A DNA stretch of 64,000 bases from Streptomyces sp. I05A-00742. Its GTDB lineage: Bacteria; Actinomycetota; Actinomycetes; Streptomycetales; Streptomycetaceae. This document shows, piece after piece, positions 31,665 through 40,374 of this stretch; position 1 is the stretch's first letter, and each line of letters opens with the position of its first letter. A program made the position numbers and the translations under genes. The DNA lies in NCBI RefSeq assembly GCF_013055795.1, contig NZ_JABETO010000011.1, positions 128,387 through 192,386 on the forward strand, in the 5' to 3' direction. The notes below the pieces were generated by a model that saw only the letters and a list, made by a program, of their open reading frames with translations, made no database searches and was not told the DNA's origin.

Positions 31665-33161
31665 ATGACGACCGAACTGATCAAGCTGACCGCGGCAGAG
31701 ATCGCCGCGCGGATCGCCGCGGGCGAGATCACCGCCGTCGAGGTCACCGAGGCCCACCTGGCGCGCATCGAGGCCGTCGACGAGAAGGTGCACGCCTTCC
31801 TGCACATCGACCGCGAGGGCGCCCTGAAGCAGGCGCGCGCGGTCGACGAGAAGCGCGCGCGGGGCGAGAAGCTGGGCCCGCTGGCCGGCGTCCCGCTGGC
31901 GCTGAAGGACATCTTCACCACCGAGGGGATCCCGACCACGGTCGGCTCCAAGATCCTCGAAGGCTGGATCCCGCCGTACGACGCGACGCTCACCAAGCGC
32001 CTCAAGGACGCGGACGTGGTCATCCTCGGCAAGACGAACATGGACGAGTTCGCCATGGGTTCGTCGACGGAGAACAGCGCGTACGGCCCGACGGGCAACC
32101 CCTGGGACCTGACCAAGATCCCCGGCGGCTCCGGCGGCGGCTCCAGCGCGGCCCTCGCCGCGTACGAGGCCCCGCTCGCCATCGGCACGGACACCGGCGG
32201 CTCGATCCGCCAGCCCGCCTCCGTCACCGGCACGGTCGGCGTCAAGCCGACCTACGGCGCGGTCTCCCGCTACGGCATGGTCGCGTTCTCGTCCTCCCTC
32301 GACCAGGGCGGGCCCTGCGCCCGTACGGTCCTGGACGCGGCGCTGCTGCACGAGGTCATCGCGGGCCACGACCCGCTGGACTCGACGTCCATCGACGCCC
32401 CGGTCCCGCCGGTCGTCGAGGCCGCCCGCAACGGTGACGTCAAGGGCATGCGCGTCGGCGTCGTCAAGCAGTTCCGCGGCGAGGGCTACCAGGCCGGTGT
32501 CCTCCAGCGGTTCGACGAGTCCGTCGAGCTGCTGCGCGGGCTCGGTGCCGAGATCGTCGAGGTGGACTGCCCGTCGTTCGACCTGGCGCTGGCCGCGTAC
32601 TACCTGATCGCGCCGTCCGAGTGCTCCTCGAACCTCGCCCGGTTCGACGGCCTCCGCTACGGCCTGCGCGCCGGCGACGACGGCACCCGGTCCGCCGAGG
32701 ACGTCACCGCCCTCACCCGCGAGGCCGGCTTCGGCCCCGAGGTCAAGCGCCGCGTGATGCTCGGCACCTATGCGCTGAGCTCCGGCTACTACGACGCGTA
32801 CTACGGCTCGGCGCAGAAGGTCCGCACCCTCATCACGCGGGACTTCGAGAAGGCCTTCGAGCAGGTCGACGTGCTCGTCTCGCCGACCACGCCGACCACC
32901 GCCTTCGCGATCGGCGAGCGCGCCGACGACCCGATGGCGATGTACCTGGCGGACCTGTGCACCATCCCGACCAACCTGGCGGGCAACGCGGCCATGTCGC
33001 TGCCGTGCGGCCTCGCCCCGGAGGACGGTATGCCGGTGGGGCTTCAGATCATCGCCCCCGCCATGAAGGACGACAGGCTCTACAAGGTCGGGGCCGCGGT
33101 CGAGGCCGCGTTCCAGGACCGTTGGGGCCACCCGCTGCTGGAGGAGGCACCGTCACTGTGA
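31665..33161 (+). CDS. gatA: Glutamyl-tRNA(Gln) amidotransferase subunit A
   Basis: This 498-aa amidase-signature enzyme releases ammonia from glutamine and channels it to GatB. The Ser-cisSer-Lys triad is visible: Lys in LALKDIFTT (about residue 80), then [11 protein letters not shown] and [11 protein letters not shown] (about 150-180). ATG 31665 is chosen because GGTGAGGAG precedes it; the upstream GTG 31659 lies inside that region. The C-terminal [20 protein letters not shown] is the usual family ending. Its stop overlaps the GTG of a small gene. Confidence 0.96.
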   Translation: MTTELIKLTAAEIAARIAAGEITAVEVTEAHLARIEAVDEKVHAFLHIDREGALKQARAVDEKRARGEKLGPLAGVPLALKDIFTTEGIPTTVGSKILEGWIPPYDATLTKRLKDADVVILGKTNMDEFAMGSSTENSAYGPTGNPWDLTKIPGGSGGGSSAALAAYEAPLAIGTDTGGSIRQPASVTGTVGVKPTYGAVSRYGMVAFSSSLDQGGPCARTVLDAALLHEVIAGHDPLDSTSIDAPVPPVVEAARNGDVKGMRVGVVKQFRGEGYQAGVLQRFDESVELLRGLGAEIVEVDCPSFDLALAAYYLIAPSECSSNLARFDGLRYGLRAGDDGTRSAEDVTALTREAGFGPEVKRRVMLGTYALSSGYYDAYYGSAQKVRTLITRDFEKAFEQVDVLVSPTTPTTAFAIGERADDPMAMYLADLCTIPTNLAGNAAMSLPCGLAPEDGMPVGLQIIAPAMKDDRLYKVGAAVEAAFQDRWGHPLLEEAPSL

Positions 33162-33418
33162 GCGAGAACAAGAGCAAGGGCAGCGCGCTGAAGAAGGCCA
33201 AGGGCTTCAAGAAGTCCAAGGCCGGCACGTACCTGTCCATCGGCACGACCCTGTTCGGCGCGGTCAGCGTCATCAAGCAGGCGAAGACGGCGCGCGGCGA
33301 GCAGGACACGCTCCAGCTGGTCGACGCGGTCGTCTCGGCCGCCGCCATCGCCACCGGCGTCGCCCTGCTCGTACGGGAGCTGCGCCGTATGAAGAGCGAC
33401 GACGTCCTCGCGGGCTGA
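33158..33418 (+). CDS. Small conserved-position protein between gatA and gatB
   Basis: This 86-aa protein starts at GTG 33158, with GGAGG at 33142-33146, overlapping the gatA stop. The first 25 residues are strongly basic ([19 protein letters not shown]). Then come two hydrophobic segments, [16 protein letters not shown] and [18 protein letters not shown], separated by a charged turn, ending in [12 protein letters not shown]. This looks like a small membrane-associated hairpin protein, but no known family is recalled. From memory S. coelicolor has a small gene at the same place (SCO5500), so it is probably real and conserved. Confidence 0.75.
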   Translation: MSENKSKGSALKKAKGFKKSKAGTYLSIGTTLFGAVSVIKQAKTARGEQDTLQLVDAVVSAAAIATGVALLVRELRRMKSDDVLAG

Positions 33419-33443
33419 GCCGGGACTGAGAGGTTAGTTTTCC

Positions 33444-34952
33444 GTGACCGTCACTGAACTGGTGTCGTACGAGGACGCGTTGGCGTCCTACGATCCCGTC
33501 ATGGGCCTGGAGGTCCATGTCGAGCTCGGCACCAAGACCAAGATGTTCTGCGGGTGCTCCACGGAGCTGGGCGCCGACGCCAACTCGCAGACCTGCCCCA
33601 CCTGCCTCGGCATGCCCGGTGCGCTCCCGGTCGTCAACGCCGTCGGCGTGGAGTCCGCGATCAAGATCGGTCTCGCGCTGAACTGCGAGATCGCCGAGTG
33701 GTGCCGCTTCGCCCGGAAGAACTACTTCTATCCGGACATGCCGAAGAACTTCCAGACCTCGCAGTACGACGAGCCGATCGCCTTCAACGGCTACCTGGAC
33801 GTCCAGCTGGAGGACGGCGAGGTCTTCCGCGTGCAGATCGAGCGCGCCCACATGGAGGAGGACACCGGCAAGTCCACGCACGTGGGCGGTGCCACCGGCC
33901 GCATCCACGGCGCGTCCCACTCCCTGCTCGACTATAACCGGGCCGGCATCCCGCTCATCGAGATCGTCACCAAGCCGATCGAGGGCGCGGGCGAGCGGGC
34001 CCCCGAGGTCGCCAAGGCGTACGTCGCCGAGCTGCGCGAGCTCATCAAGGCGCTCGGCGTCTCCGAGGCCCGGATGGAGATGGGCCAGATGCGCTGCGAC
34101 GTCAATCTGTCGCTGCGCCCGAACGGCACCGAGAAGTTCGGCACCCGCTCGGAGACCAAGAACGTCAACTCGCTCCGCAGCGTGGAGCGGGCTGTGCGGT
34201 ACGAGGTCATGCGGCACGCGGCCGTGCTGTCCTCGGGCGGCACGATCGTCCAGGAGACCCGGCACTTCCACGAGGAGGACGGCTCCACCACCGCCGGCCG
34301 CATCAAGGAAGAGGCCGAGGACTACCGCTACTTCCCCGAGCCGGACCTGGTGCCGGTGGCCCCCTCCCGCGAGTGGGTCGAGGAGCTGCGGGGGACCCTG
34401 CCCGAGCTGCCGCGCGTACGCCGCAACCGGCTGCGCGAGGAGTGGGGCGTCTCCGAGCACGACATGCAGTCGATCCTCAACGCGGGCGCGGTCGACCTGA
34501 TCGTCGCCACCGTCGAGGCCGGCGCCGACTCCGCCGCCGCCCGCAAGTGGTGGATGGGCGAGTTGGCCCGCCGGGCCAACGAGGCCGGCACCGACCTCGC
34601 CGCCATGGCGATCACCCCCGCCCAGGTGGCGCGGGTGGCCGCGCTCGTCGCCGACGGCTCGCTCAACGACAAGCTGGCCCGCCAGGTCATCGAGGGCGTG
34701 CTCGCGGGCGAGGGCGACCCGGACGCGGTCGTGGAGAAGCGCGGCCTGAAGGTCGTCTCCGACGAGGGTGCGCTCGGCACCGCCGTGGAGGAGGCCATCG
34801 CGGCCAACGCGGCCATCGCGGACAAGATCCGCGGCGGCAAGGTCGCGGCGGCGGGCGCGCTCGTCGGCGCGGTCATGAAGGCCACGCGCGGGCAGGCGGA
34901 CGCGGCCCGGGTGCGTGAGCTGATCCTGGAGAAGCTCGGCGTCGAAGGCTGA
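33444..34952 (+). CDS. gatB: Glutamyl-tRNA(Gln)/Asp-tRNA(Asn) amidotransferase subunit B
   Basis: This 502-aa kinase-amidotransferase subunit phosphorylates and then amidates the misacylated tRNA. Signature blocks are [20 protein letters not shown], the Cys residues of FCGCS and [12 protein letters not shown] (zinc site), and [17 protein letters not shown]. The helical and YqeY-like tail runs to KLGVEG. GTG 33444 follows a GAGAGG. A hairpin terminator closes the operon 14 nt after the stop. Confidence 0.96.
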   Translation: MTVTELVSYEDALASYDPVMGLEVHVELGTKTKMFCGCSTELGADANSQTCPTCLGMPGALPVVNAVGVESAIKIGLALNCEIAEWCRFARKNYFYPDMPKNFQTSQYDEPIAFNGYLDVQLEDGEVFRVQIERAHMEEDTGKSTHVGGATGRIHGASHSLLDYNRAGIPLIEIVTKPIEGAGERAPEVAKAYVAELRELIKALGVSEARMEMGQMRCDVNLSLRPNGTEKFGTRSETKNVNSLRSVERAVRYEVMRHAAVLSSGGTIVQETRHFHEEDGSTTAGRIKEEAEDYRYFPEPDLVPVAPSREWVEELRGTLPELPRVRRNRLREEWGVSEHDMQSILNAGAVDLIVATVEAGADSAAARKWWMGELARRANEAGTDLAAMAITPAQVARVAALVADGSLNDKLARQVIEGVLAGEGDPDAVVEKRGLKVVSDEGALGTAVEEAIAANAAIADKIRGGKVAAAGALVGAVMKATRGQADAARVRELILEKLGVEG

Positions 34953-34966
34953 CATCTGCAAGTGGA

Positions 34967-35001
34967 GAGAGGGCCGTTCCCCGGTGGGGAGCGGCCCTCT
35001 C
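34967..35001 (+). terminator. Hairpin terminator of the gat operon
   Basis: GAGAGGGCCG-t-TCCCC and GGGGA-g-CGGCCCTCTC give 15 pairs with one mismatch and a 3-nt loop, 14 nt after gatB. Confidence 0.8.
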
Positions 35002-35139
35002 CGTATGGACGGGCAGATTGGCCGACAAGTCGTATATGGCCGGATTCGTTCGGTCCGTTCTCCGGCCACCGGAACGGTCCGGCATGATCCGGTGGAACGG
35101 GCCGGTCCGCGTGCCCGTACTCCATGGCTGGGGGTAGCA

Positions 35140-35733
35140 ATGCGACGGTTGAGCACTGCGCTGGCCGCGCTCCTGCTGGCGGGCGCCGGGCTGGTGACGG
35201 CCACCGGGGCCGCCGGCGCCTTCGCGTCGGAGCCCACGAGCGGCGCCACGGACGCGTCCGCCTGCCGGATCGGCTGGGGGAGCCGGCCCAAGGTCCGTCC
35301 CGACTCCGACTACCACCCGCTGACCGACATCCGGACGGGCCGGCACCGCTGCTTCGACCGCATGGTCTTCGATGTGCACACGAGTGACGGTCACTCGATC
35401 GGGTACCGCGTGGGGTACGTCGACAAGCTGTATCAGGACGGTTCCGGGGGCGCCGTCGCGGTCGGCGGCGGCGCCGTGCTGGAGATCAGGGTGGCCGCGC
35501 CGAGCCACGACCCGGAGACCGGCGGCGCGCGCTACCCCGCCAGGGCCGGGCATCCGCTGCCCGGGGTGGACCTCACCGGGTACCGGACCTTCCGGGAGGC
35601 GCGCTTCGGGGGCAGCTTCGAGGGGGACACGCTGGTGGGGCTGGGGCTCAGGGGACGGCTGCCGTTCCGGGTCTTCCAGACCGGCAACCATGTGGTGGTG
35701 GATGTAGCGCACACGTGGCACACGTTCCGTTAG
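35140..35733 (+). CDS. Secreted AMIN-like domain protein
   Basis: This 197-aa protein starts at ATG 35140 after GGGGGTAGC. It has a Sec signal (MRRLSTALAALLLAGAGLVTATGAAGAFAS) with cleavage near residue 29. The mature domain shows an AMIN-like pattern: CRIGWGS, TDIRTGRHRCFDRMVFDVH, a variable loop, and the ending RVFQTGNHVVVDVAHTW. The Cys pair may form a disulfide. AMIN-type domains bind cell-wall glycans in other proteins; a cell-envelope role is inferred only. Confidence 0.75.
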   Translation: MRRLSTALAALLLAGAGLVTATGAAGAFASEPTSGATDASACRIGWGSRPKVRPDSDYHPLTDIRTGRHRCFDRMVFDVHTSDGHSIGYRVGYVDKLYQDGSGGAVAVGGGAVLEIRVAAPSHDPETGGARYPARAGHPLPGVDLTGYRTFREARFGGSFEGDTLVGLGLRGRLPFRVFQTGNHVVVDVAHTWHTFR

Positions 35734-35944
35734 GGCCCTAGGGTCGGCCGGGAGAGCCGTGATCCATGGGGCGTCCGCAGCCCTGTGGTGTGACCCACAA
35801 AAAGGACAAACGATCTCCCGGAGCTGCCAGAGTGGACGGCCGGAGGCCCCCGCGGGGGGTCGTCCGTCCGCTGCCGCAGCGCCCGGAACGAGGGATTCCC
35901 CTCCGGTGTGTCCGACGCGGCCACGACACACCCGAAAGCAGGGA

Positions 35945-38272
35945 ATGACCGCACTCGCCCGGTGGTGCCTGCGCCGCCGCCTCGCCGTCATCGTCCTGTG
36001 GCTCGCCGCCCTGGCGGCCACCGCCGCGGCGGCCACGCTGGCCGGTTCGTCCTACTCCGAGGACTACCGCGTACCCGGTACCGAGTCGGGCCGGGCCACG
36101 GCCCTGCTCGAACGGGACTTCCCCGCCCTCGGCGGCGACGACACCGTCGTCTGGCACACCGCGCCCGGCGGCGTCCGCTCCCCCGACGTCAAGCAGCGGA
36201 TGGCCGCCACCCTCGACGAGATCGCCGCCCTGCCCGGCGTCGCCTCGGTCGGCAGCCCCTACCGCGGCTCCGGCGGGGGCGGCATCAGCCCCGACGGGCA
36301 CACCGCCTACGCCGACCTGAGCTTCACCGACACCACCGGCGACCCGGACCTCGCACAGGTCCGCGCGGTCGTCGACACCGCCCGCGCCGCCGCGGGCGAC
36401 GGGCTGGAGGTGGCCCTCGGCGGCAGTTCCGTCGCCCTCACCGAGAGCACCGACGGCCACCTCAGCGAGATCATCGGGATCGCCGTCGCCGCCGTCGTGC
36501 TCTTCGTCGTCTTCGGCTCGCTCGCGGCCAGCCTGCTGCCCATCGCGACCGCCCTCGTCGGCGTGGGCACCGCCGCCATGGGCACCGTCCTGCTCGGCCA
36601 CCTGATGCCCGTCGCCGGGTTCGCCCCCATGCTGGGCACCCTCGTCGGTCTCGGCGTGGGCATCGACTACGCCCTGTTCATCGTCACCCGGCACCGCAAG
36701 GGCCTGCGCCAGGGCCTGTCGGTCGAGGAGGCCGCCGAACGGGCGGTGGCCACCACCGGGCGGGCCGTCGTGTTCGCCGGTGGCACCGTCTGCGCGGCCC
36801 TGCTCGGCATGCTCGTCCTCCGGCTGGACTTCCTGGTCGGCGTGGCCGTCGCCGCCTCGCTGACCGTCGTGCTCACGGTCGCCGCCTCCCTCACCCTGCT
36901 GCCGGCCCTGCTCGGCCTGATCGGCAGGCGGGCCCTGAGCCGACGGGAGCGCCTCGCGACGGTGCCGGCGCTGCCCGCCGCGTGCGCCGGTCCCGTCCCG
37001 TCCGCCGGTCCCGTCCCTCCGGGCGGTCCCGTCCTTCCCGCGGGTCCCGGCCTCCCCGCCAGTCCCGGCCTCCCCGCCGGTCCCATCCCGTCCGCCGGTC
37101 CCGGCCCGGATGCCCCCGCCGGGCTGGCCGCGCGCTGGTCCGCGTTGGTCGAGCGCCGCCCCCGGCTGCTCGCCGCCGCGGCCGCCGCCGTCATGCTCGT
37201 CCTCGCCCTGCCGGCCTTCTCCCTCCACCTGGGCACCTCCGACCAGGGCAACAACCCGTCCACCTCCACCACCCGCCAGGCGTACGACCTGCTCGCCGAC
37301 GGCTTCGGCCCCGGCGTCAACGGGCCGCTGACCCTCGTCGCCGAACTCGACGGCGCCGGCGAACGCCTCGCCTTCGACCGGCTCGCCGACCGGCTGCGCG
37401 GCACGGAGGGCGTCGCCTCCGTCGGACCCGCCGCGCACAGCCGCGGCTCCGCCAGTGGCGTGATCGCCGTGGTCCCGACGAGCGCCCCGCAGGACCGCGC
37501 CACCAGCGAGCTCGTCGAGCGGCTGCGCTCCGAGGTGCTGCCCCGCGCCACCGAGGGAACCGGACTCCGCGTCCACGTCGGCGGCCCGACCGCCTCCTAC
37601 GACGACTTCGCCGCTGTCATCCGCGGCAAACTGCCGCTCTTCGTCGGCACGGTGATCGGCCTCGGCTGCGTCCTGCTGCTCCTCGCCTTCCGCAGCGTCG
37701 GCATACCGCTGAAGGCCGCCGCGATGAACATCGCCGCCGTCGCCTCCTCGTTCGGCCTGATCGTCGCGATCTTCCAATGGGGCTGGGGGAGTGAGCTCCT
37801 CGGCCTCGGCAGGGCAGGGCCCATCGAGCCGTTCCTGCCCGTGGTGATGATCGCGGTGCTCTTCGGGCTCTCCATGGACTACCAGGTCTTCCTGGTCAGC
37901 AGGATGTACGAGGAGTGGCTGGCCACCCGCGACAACTGCCGCGCGGTACGGGTGGGGCTGGCCGAGACCAGCCGCGTCATCAACTCGGCCGCGGTCATCA
38001 TGATCTCCGTCTTCCTCGCCTTCGTGCTCAGCGGCGACCGGGTCATCGCGATGTTCGGCATCGGCCTGGCCGCCGCCGTCGCCCTGGACGCGTTCGTCCT
38101 GCGCACCCTGCTCGTCCCGGCCCTCATGCACCTGCTCGGGGGCGCCAACTGGTGGCTGCCGGGCTGGCTGGAGCGCCGGCTCCCGCGCATCAGCATCGAA
38201 CCCCCGGAGCCGCGGCCCGAGCCGTCGGGCCGCCCGCTCCCGGACCGCGCGGACGTCTACCCGGCGGCCTGA
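35945..38272 (+). CDS. MmpL-family RND transporter
   Basis: This 775-aa membrane protein has two repeats of one helix, an external domain and five helices. Family marks are LVGLGVGIDYALFIVTRHR (about residue 240) and GLSMDYQVFLVSRMYEEW (about 640), whose Asp-Tyr pairs relay protons. ATG 35945 abuts AGGGA; GTG 35906 with GAGGGA upstream would add 13 residues and may be the true start. The cytosolic linker at about 345-389 is a Gly-Pro-rich degenerate repeat (GPVPSAGPVPP, GLPASPGLPAG), unusual in this family. It probably exports a lipid or small molecule. It overlaps the next, convergent gene by 16 bp. Confidence 0.88.
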   Translation: MTALARWCLRRRLAVIVLWLAALAATAAAATLAGSSYSEDYRVPGTESGRATALLERDFPALGGDDTVVWHTAPGGVRSPDVKQRMAATLDEIAALPGVASVGSPYRGSGGGGISPDGHTAYADLSFTDTTGDPDLAQVRAVVDTARAAAGDGLEVALGGSSVALTESTDGHLSEIIGIAVAAVVLFVVFGSLAASLLPIATALVGVGTAAMGTVLLGHLMPVAGFAPMLGTLVGLGVGIDYALFIVTRHRKGLRQGLSVEEAAERAVATTGRAVVFAGGTVCAALLGMLVLRLDFLVGVAVAASLTVVLTVAASLTLLPALLGLIGRRALSRRERLATVPALPAACAGPVPSAGPVPPGGPVLPAGPGLPASPGLPAGPIPSAGPGPDAPAGLAARWSALVERRPRLLAAAAAAVMLVLALPAFSLHLGTSDQGNNPSTSTTRQAYDLLADGFGPGVNGPLTLVAELDGAGERLAFDRLADRLRGTEGVASVGPAAHSRGSASGVIAVVPTSAPQDRATSELVERLRSEVLPRATEGTGLRVHVGGPTASYDDFAAVIRGKLPLFVGTVIGLGCVLLLLAFRSVGIPLKAAAMNIAAVASSFGLIVAIFQWGWGSELLGLGRAGPIEPFLPVVMIAVLFGLSMDYQVFLVSRMYEEWLATRDNCRAVRVGLAETSRVINSAAVIMISVFLAFVLSGDRVIAMFGIGLAAAVALDAFVLRTLLVPALMHLLGGANWWLPGWLERRLPRISIEPPEPRPEPSGRPLPDRADVYPAA

Positions 38273-39009
38273 CCGCCGGCCCCACGGGTGCCGGACGCGT
38301 GCCGGACCGCCGCCTCCGCCAGGGCGCGGATCAGGGGGTGCGCCCGAGTCCCGTCCCCGGCCAGCTCCGGCTGGAACAGCGTGCCGAGGAAGAACGGATG
38401 GCCCGGGAGCTCCACGATCCGCGGGTCACCGTCCTCGTCGACGCCGCTGAAGCGCAGACCGTGGTCGCGCAACAGGCCCGCGTAGGACGGGTCCAGGGCG
38501 TACGAGCAGTGGTACCGCTCGACCGTGCGGTCCGCGCCCAGCAGCCGCCCGGCGAGCGAACCGGGGTCCACGGTGACGGGGCCCTCGTGACCGGCCAGGG
38601 AACAGGCCAGCGGCGCGATCAGCGGCTCGGCGGCCTCCGGGGCGGTCTCCGCGTGCGCGGCCCCGCGCAGGCCGCACACCGTCCGCGCGTACTCCAGCAG
38701 CGCGTGCTGGAACCCGCCGCAGGTGCCGAGGAACGGCACGCCCCCTTCCCGCGCGGCCCGGACGGCGGCGACGGCCCCCGCCTCGCTCCGGTAGGGGCTG
38801 CCGGGCAGCAGCCAGACGGCGTCGAACCCGTCGAGGGCGCCCGGGACTTCGGCGTCCTCGGTCGGGATCCAGTAGGCGTCCACCACCAGACCCTCGTGCC
38901 GGGCGAGGGACTGGAGGAGGGCGGGGACGCGGGCGTGGGACCGGACGGCGGGCGACCGGTCCCCGACCAGGGCGAGACGGGCCGTCGGTGCGGGCGCGGA
39001 AGTGGACAT
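38257..39009 (-). CDS. CTP synthase-related class I glutamine amidotransferase-like protein
   Basis: This 250-aa stand-alone GATase-fold protein starts at ATG 39009. The nucleophile elbow FLGTCGGFQHALLEY (Cys at about residue 96) is intact and resembles PyrG. At the position where PyrG has the catalytic QFHPE, this protein has LFQPE, so the His of the triad is Gln. This matches the CTP-synthase C-terminal-related family, some members of which carry selenocysteine, and suggests a chemistry other than ordinary glutamine hydrolysis. It is divergent from a LysR regulator across a perfect 15-bp palindrome. Confidence 0.8.
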   Translation of the reverse strand: MSTSAPAPTARLALVGDRSPAVRSHARVPALLQSLARHEGLVVDAYWIPTEDAEVPGALDGFDAVWLLPGSPYRSEAGAVAAVRAAREGGVPFLGTCGGFQHALLEYARTVCGLRGAAHAETAPEAAEPLIAPLACSLAGHEGPVTVDPGSLAGRLLGADRTVERYHCSYALDPSYAGLLRDHGLRFSGVDEDGDPRIVELPGHPFFLGTLFQPELAGDGTRAHPLIRALAEAAVRHASGTRGAGGQAAG

Positions 39010-39066
39010 AAGGGCATCCTGACCCGGCGGTGCCGTTCAGCGCCAACGATGATCCCTGCACTGTCC

Positions 39067-39081
39067 ATCAGTAATACTGAT
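39067..39081. promoter_or_regulatory. Perfect palindrome in the GATase/LysR divergent promoter
   Basis: ATCAGTA-A-TACTGAT has 7-bp arms around one central base. It overlaps the ATG at 39080 and supplies TAATAC as a possible -10 for a leaderless start at ATG 39086. It is the likely operator of the LysR protein for autoregulation and for control of the divergent gene 57 bp away. Confidence 0.65.
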
Positions 39082-39085
39082 GCCC

Positions 39086-39994
39086 ATGGACCCGCACCTG
39101 CTCCGCACCTTCGTGACCGTCGCCCGGCGCGGATCCTTTTCGGCGGCGGCCCGCGAACTCGGCTACACCCAGTCCGCCGTCTCCCAGCACATCGCCGCCC
39201 TGGAGACCGACCTGTCCGCGGTCCTGCTGCGGCGCCGCCCCGTCGAGCCCACCGAGGCGGGCCGCCTGCTCCTCGACCACGCCGGCCCGCTCCTGCTCCG
39301 CCTCGACGCCGCCCGCGCGGACATCGCCCGGCTCGTCGCCCAGCCGGCGGCCCGGCTGGTCGTCGGCGCCTCGCCGCTCGCCCTGACCGCGCGGTTCGCC
39401 GAACGGCTCGCCGGGCTGCGGGCCGCGCACCCGCGCTGGGAGGTGACGGTCCGGGTCCTGGACCGCGACGCCATTCCCGCGGCCGTCTCCGCCGGCGACC
39501 TCGACGCCGGCCTCACCGACGGCATGACCGCCCCCAGCGACCCCCTGCGCCTCCCCGAAACGGGCCCCCTGACGACCACCGTCCTCTCCGAACACCCCCT
39601 CCACATCACCCTCCCCACCACCCACCCCCTCGCCCACCGCCCCACCCTCCGCCTCCCCGACCTCGCCGACGCCCTCTGGCTCGACGCCCCCGCCACCGCC
39701 ATCCCCCTCCCCCACCTCCGCACCACCTGCACCCCCGGCGCCTTCCGCCCCTCCCTCCACTACGAGGGCACCGACCTCCACGGCCTCGCCACACTCGTCG
39801 CCGCGGGGGAGGGACTGGCCCTGCTCCCCGCCGTGGACGGATTCGTCGGCGTGGCCCAAGTGCCGGTCGTGGAACCGAGGTTGGTGCACCGCGTGGAGCT
39901 GCTGTGCGGCGGCGCGGCGGCGGGGGCGGTGGGCGCGCTCCGGTCTGCGCTGACCTCCGGCGACTCCCGTCAGCCGGGGGCGACCCCGGCCTGA
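39086..39994 (+). CDS. LysR-family transcriptional regulator
   Basis: This 302-aa regulator has an HTH at residues 1-60 (MDPHLLRTFVTVARRGSF, ARELGYTQSAVSQHIAALE, LLRRRPVEPTEAG) and an effector-binding domain from about 85 on (LVVGASPLALTARFAERL, ALWLDAPATAIPL). I prefer ATG 39086 to ATG 39080, since the latter lies inside the palindrome and MDPHLLRTF is the usual LysR start. The likely target is the divergent GATase-like gene. Confidence 0.88.
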   Translation: MDPHLLRTFVTVARRGSFSAAARELGYTQSAVSQHIAALETDLSAVLLRRRPVEPTEAGRLLLDHAGPLLLRLDAARADIARLVAQPAARLVVGASPLALTARFAERLAGLRAAHPRWEVTVRVLDRDAIPAAVSAGDLDAGLTDGMTAPSDPLRLPETGPLTTTVLSEHPLHITLPTTHPLAHRPTLRLPDLADALWLDAPATAIPLPHLRTTCTPGAFRPSLHYEGTDLHGLATLVAAGEGLALLPAVDGFVGVAQVPVVEPRLVHRVELLCGGAAAGAVGALRSALTSGDSRQPGATPA

Positions 39995-40170
39995 GCCCTG
40001 ATCACCTGCCCGGTCTAAGGCCCCCACCCCCCGCACCCCCAGAACCTAAGGCCCCCCGCCCCGCCGATATCAGGCACTCACCCGATGTCCCGCCCCCACC
40101 TCAGAGACGAAGCTTCCAGTGGGCCGGAAAAACCGAGCCGGCCCGGAACGTCCGAACCTGAGGAGTTGTC

Positions 40171-40374
40171 ATGATCGAGCTCATCCTCCACCGCTTCCGT
40201 CTCGTCGAGGCCGGCCGGGACGCCATGGGCCACCGGATGCTGGACGAGGCGCGGGCCGCCGCCGGGCGTGAGCGGGGTGGCCAGGAGGCCGAGGGGCGGG
40301 TGAGGGGGGAGGGGAATCTGCCGCTGGTACCGAGGCAGCGGCGGCGGCGGGTGTCGGAGCGGGCCGGGCTGTGA
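40171..40374 (+). CDS. Small hypothetical ORF coupled to the LAL regulator
   Basis: This 67-aa ORF starts at ATG 40171, with GAGGAG 6 nt upstream, the best Shine-Dalgarno in the area. Its TGA overlaps the GTG/ATG cluster starting the LAL regulator. The product is basic and Arg/Gly/Glu-rich (LVEAGRDAMGHRMLDEAR, RQRRRRVSERAG) with a helical first half. No family is recognised. It may be a real short protein or a coupling leader. Confidence 0.4.
   Translation: MIELILHRFRLVEAGRDAMGHRMLDEARAAAGRERGGQEAEGRVRGEGNLPLVPRQRRRRVSERAGL

Noticed and set aside
35738..38131. 797-aa ORF on the minus strand
   Set aside because: Antisense of the MmpL gene; Gly/Asp/Glu-rich low-complexity translation.
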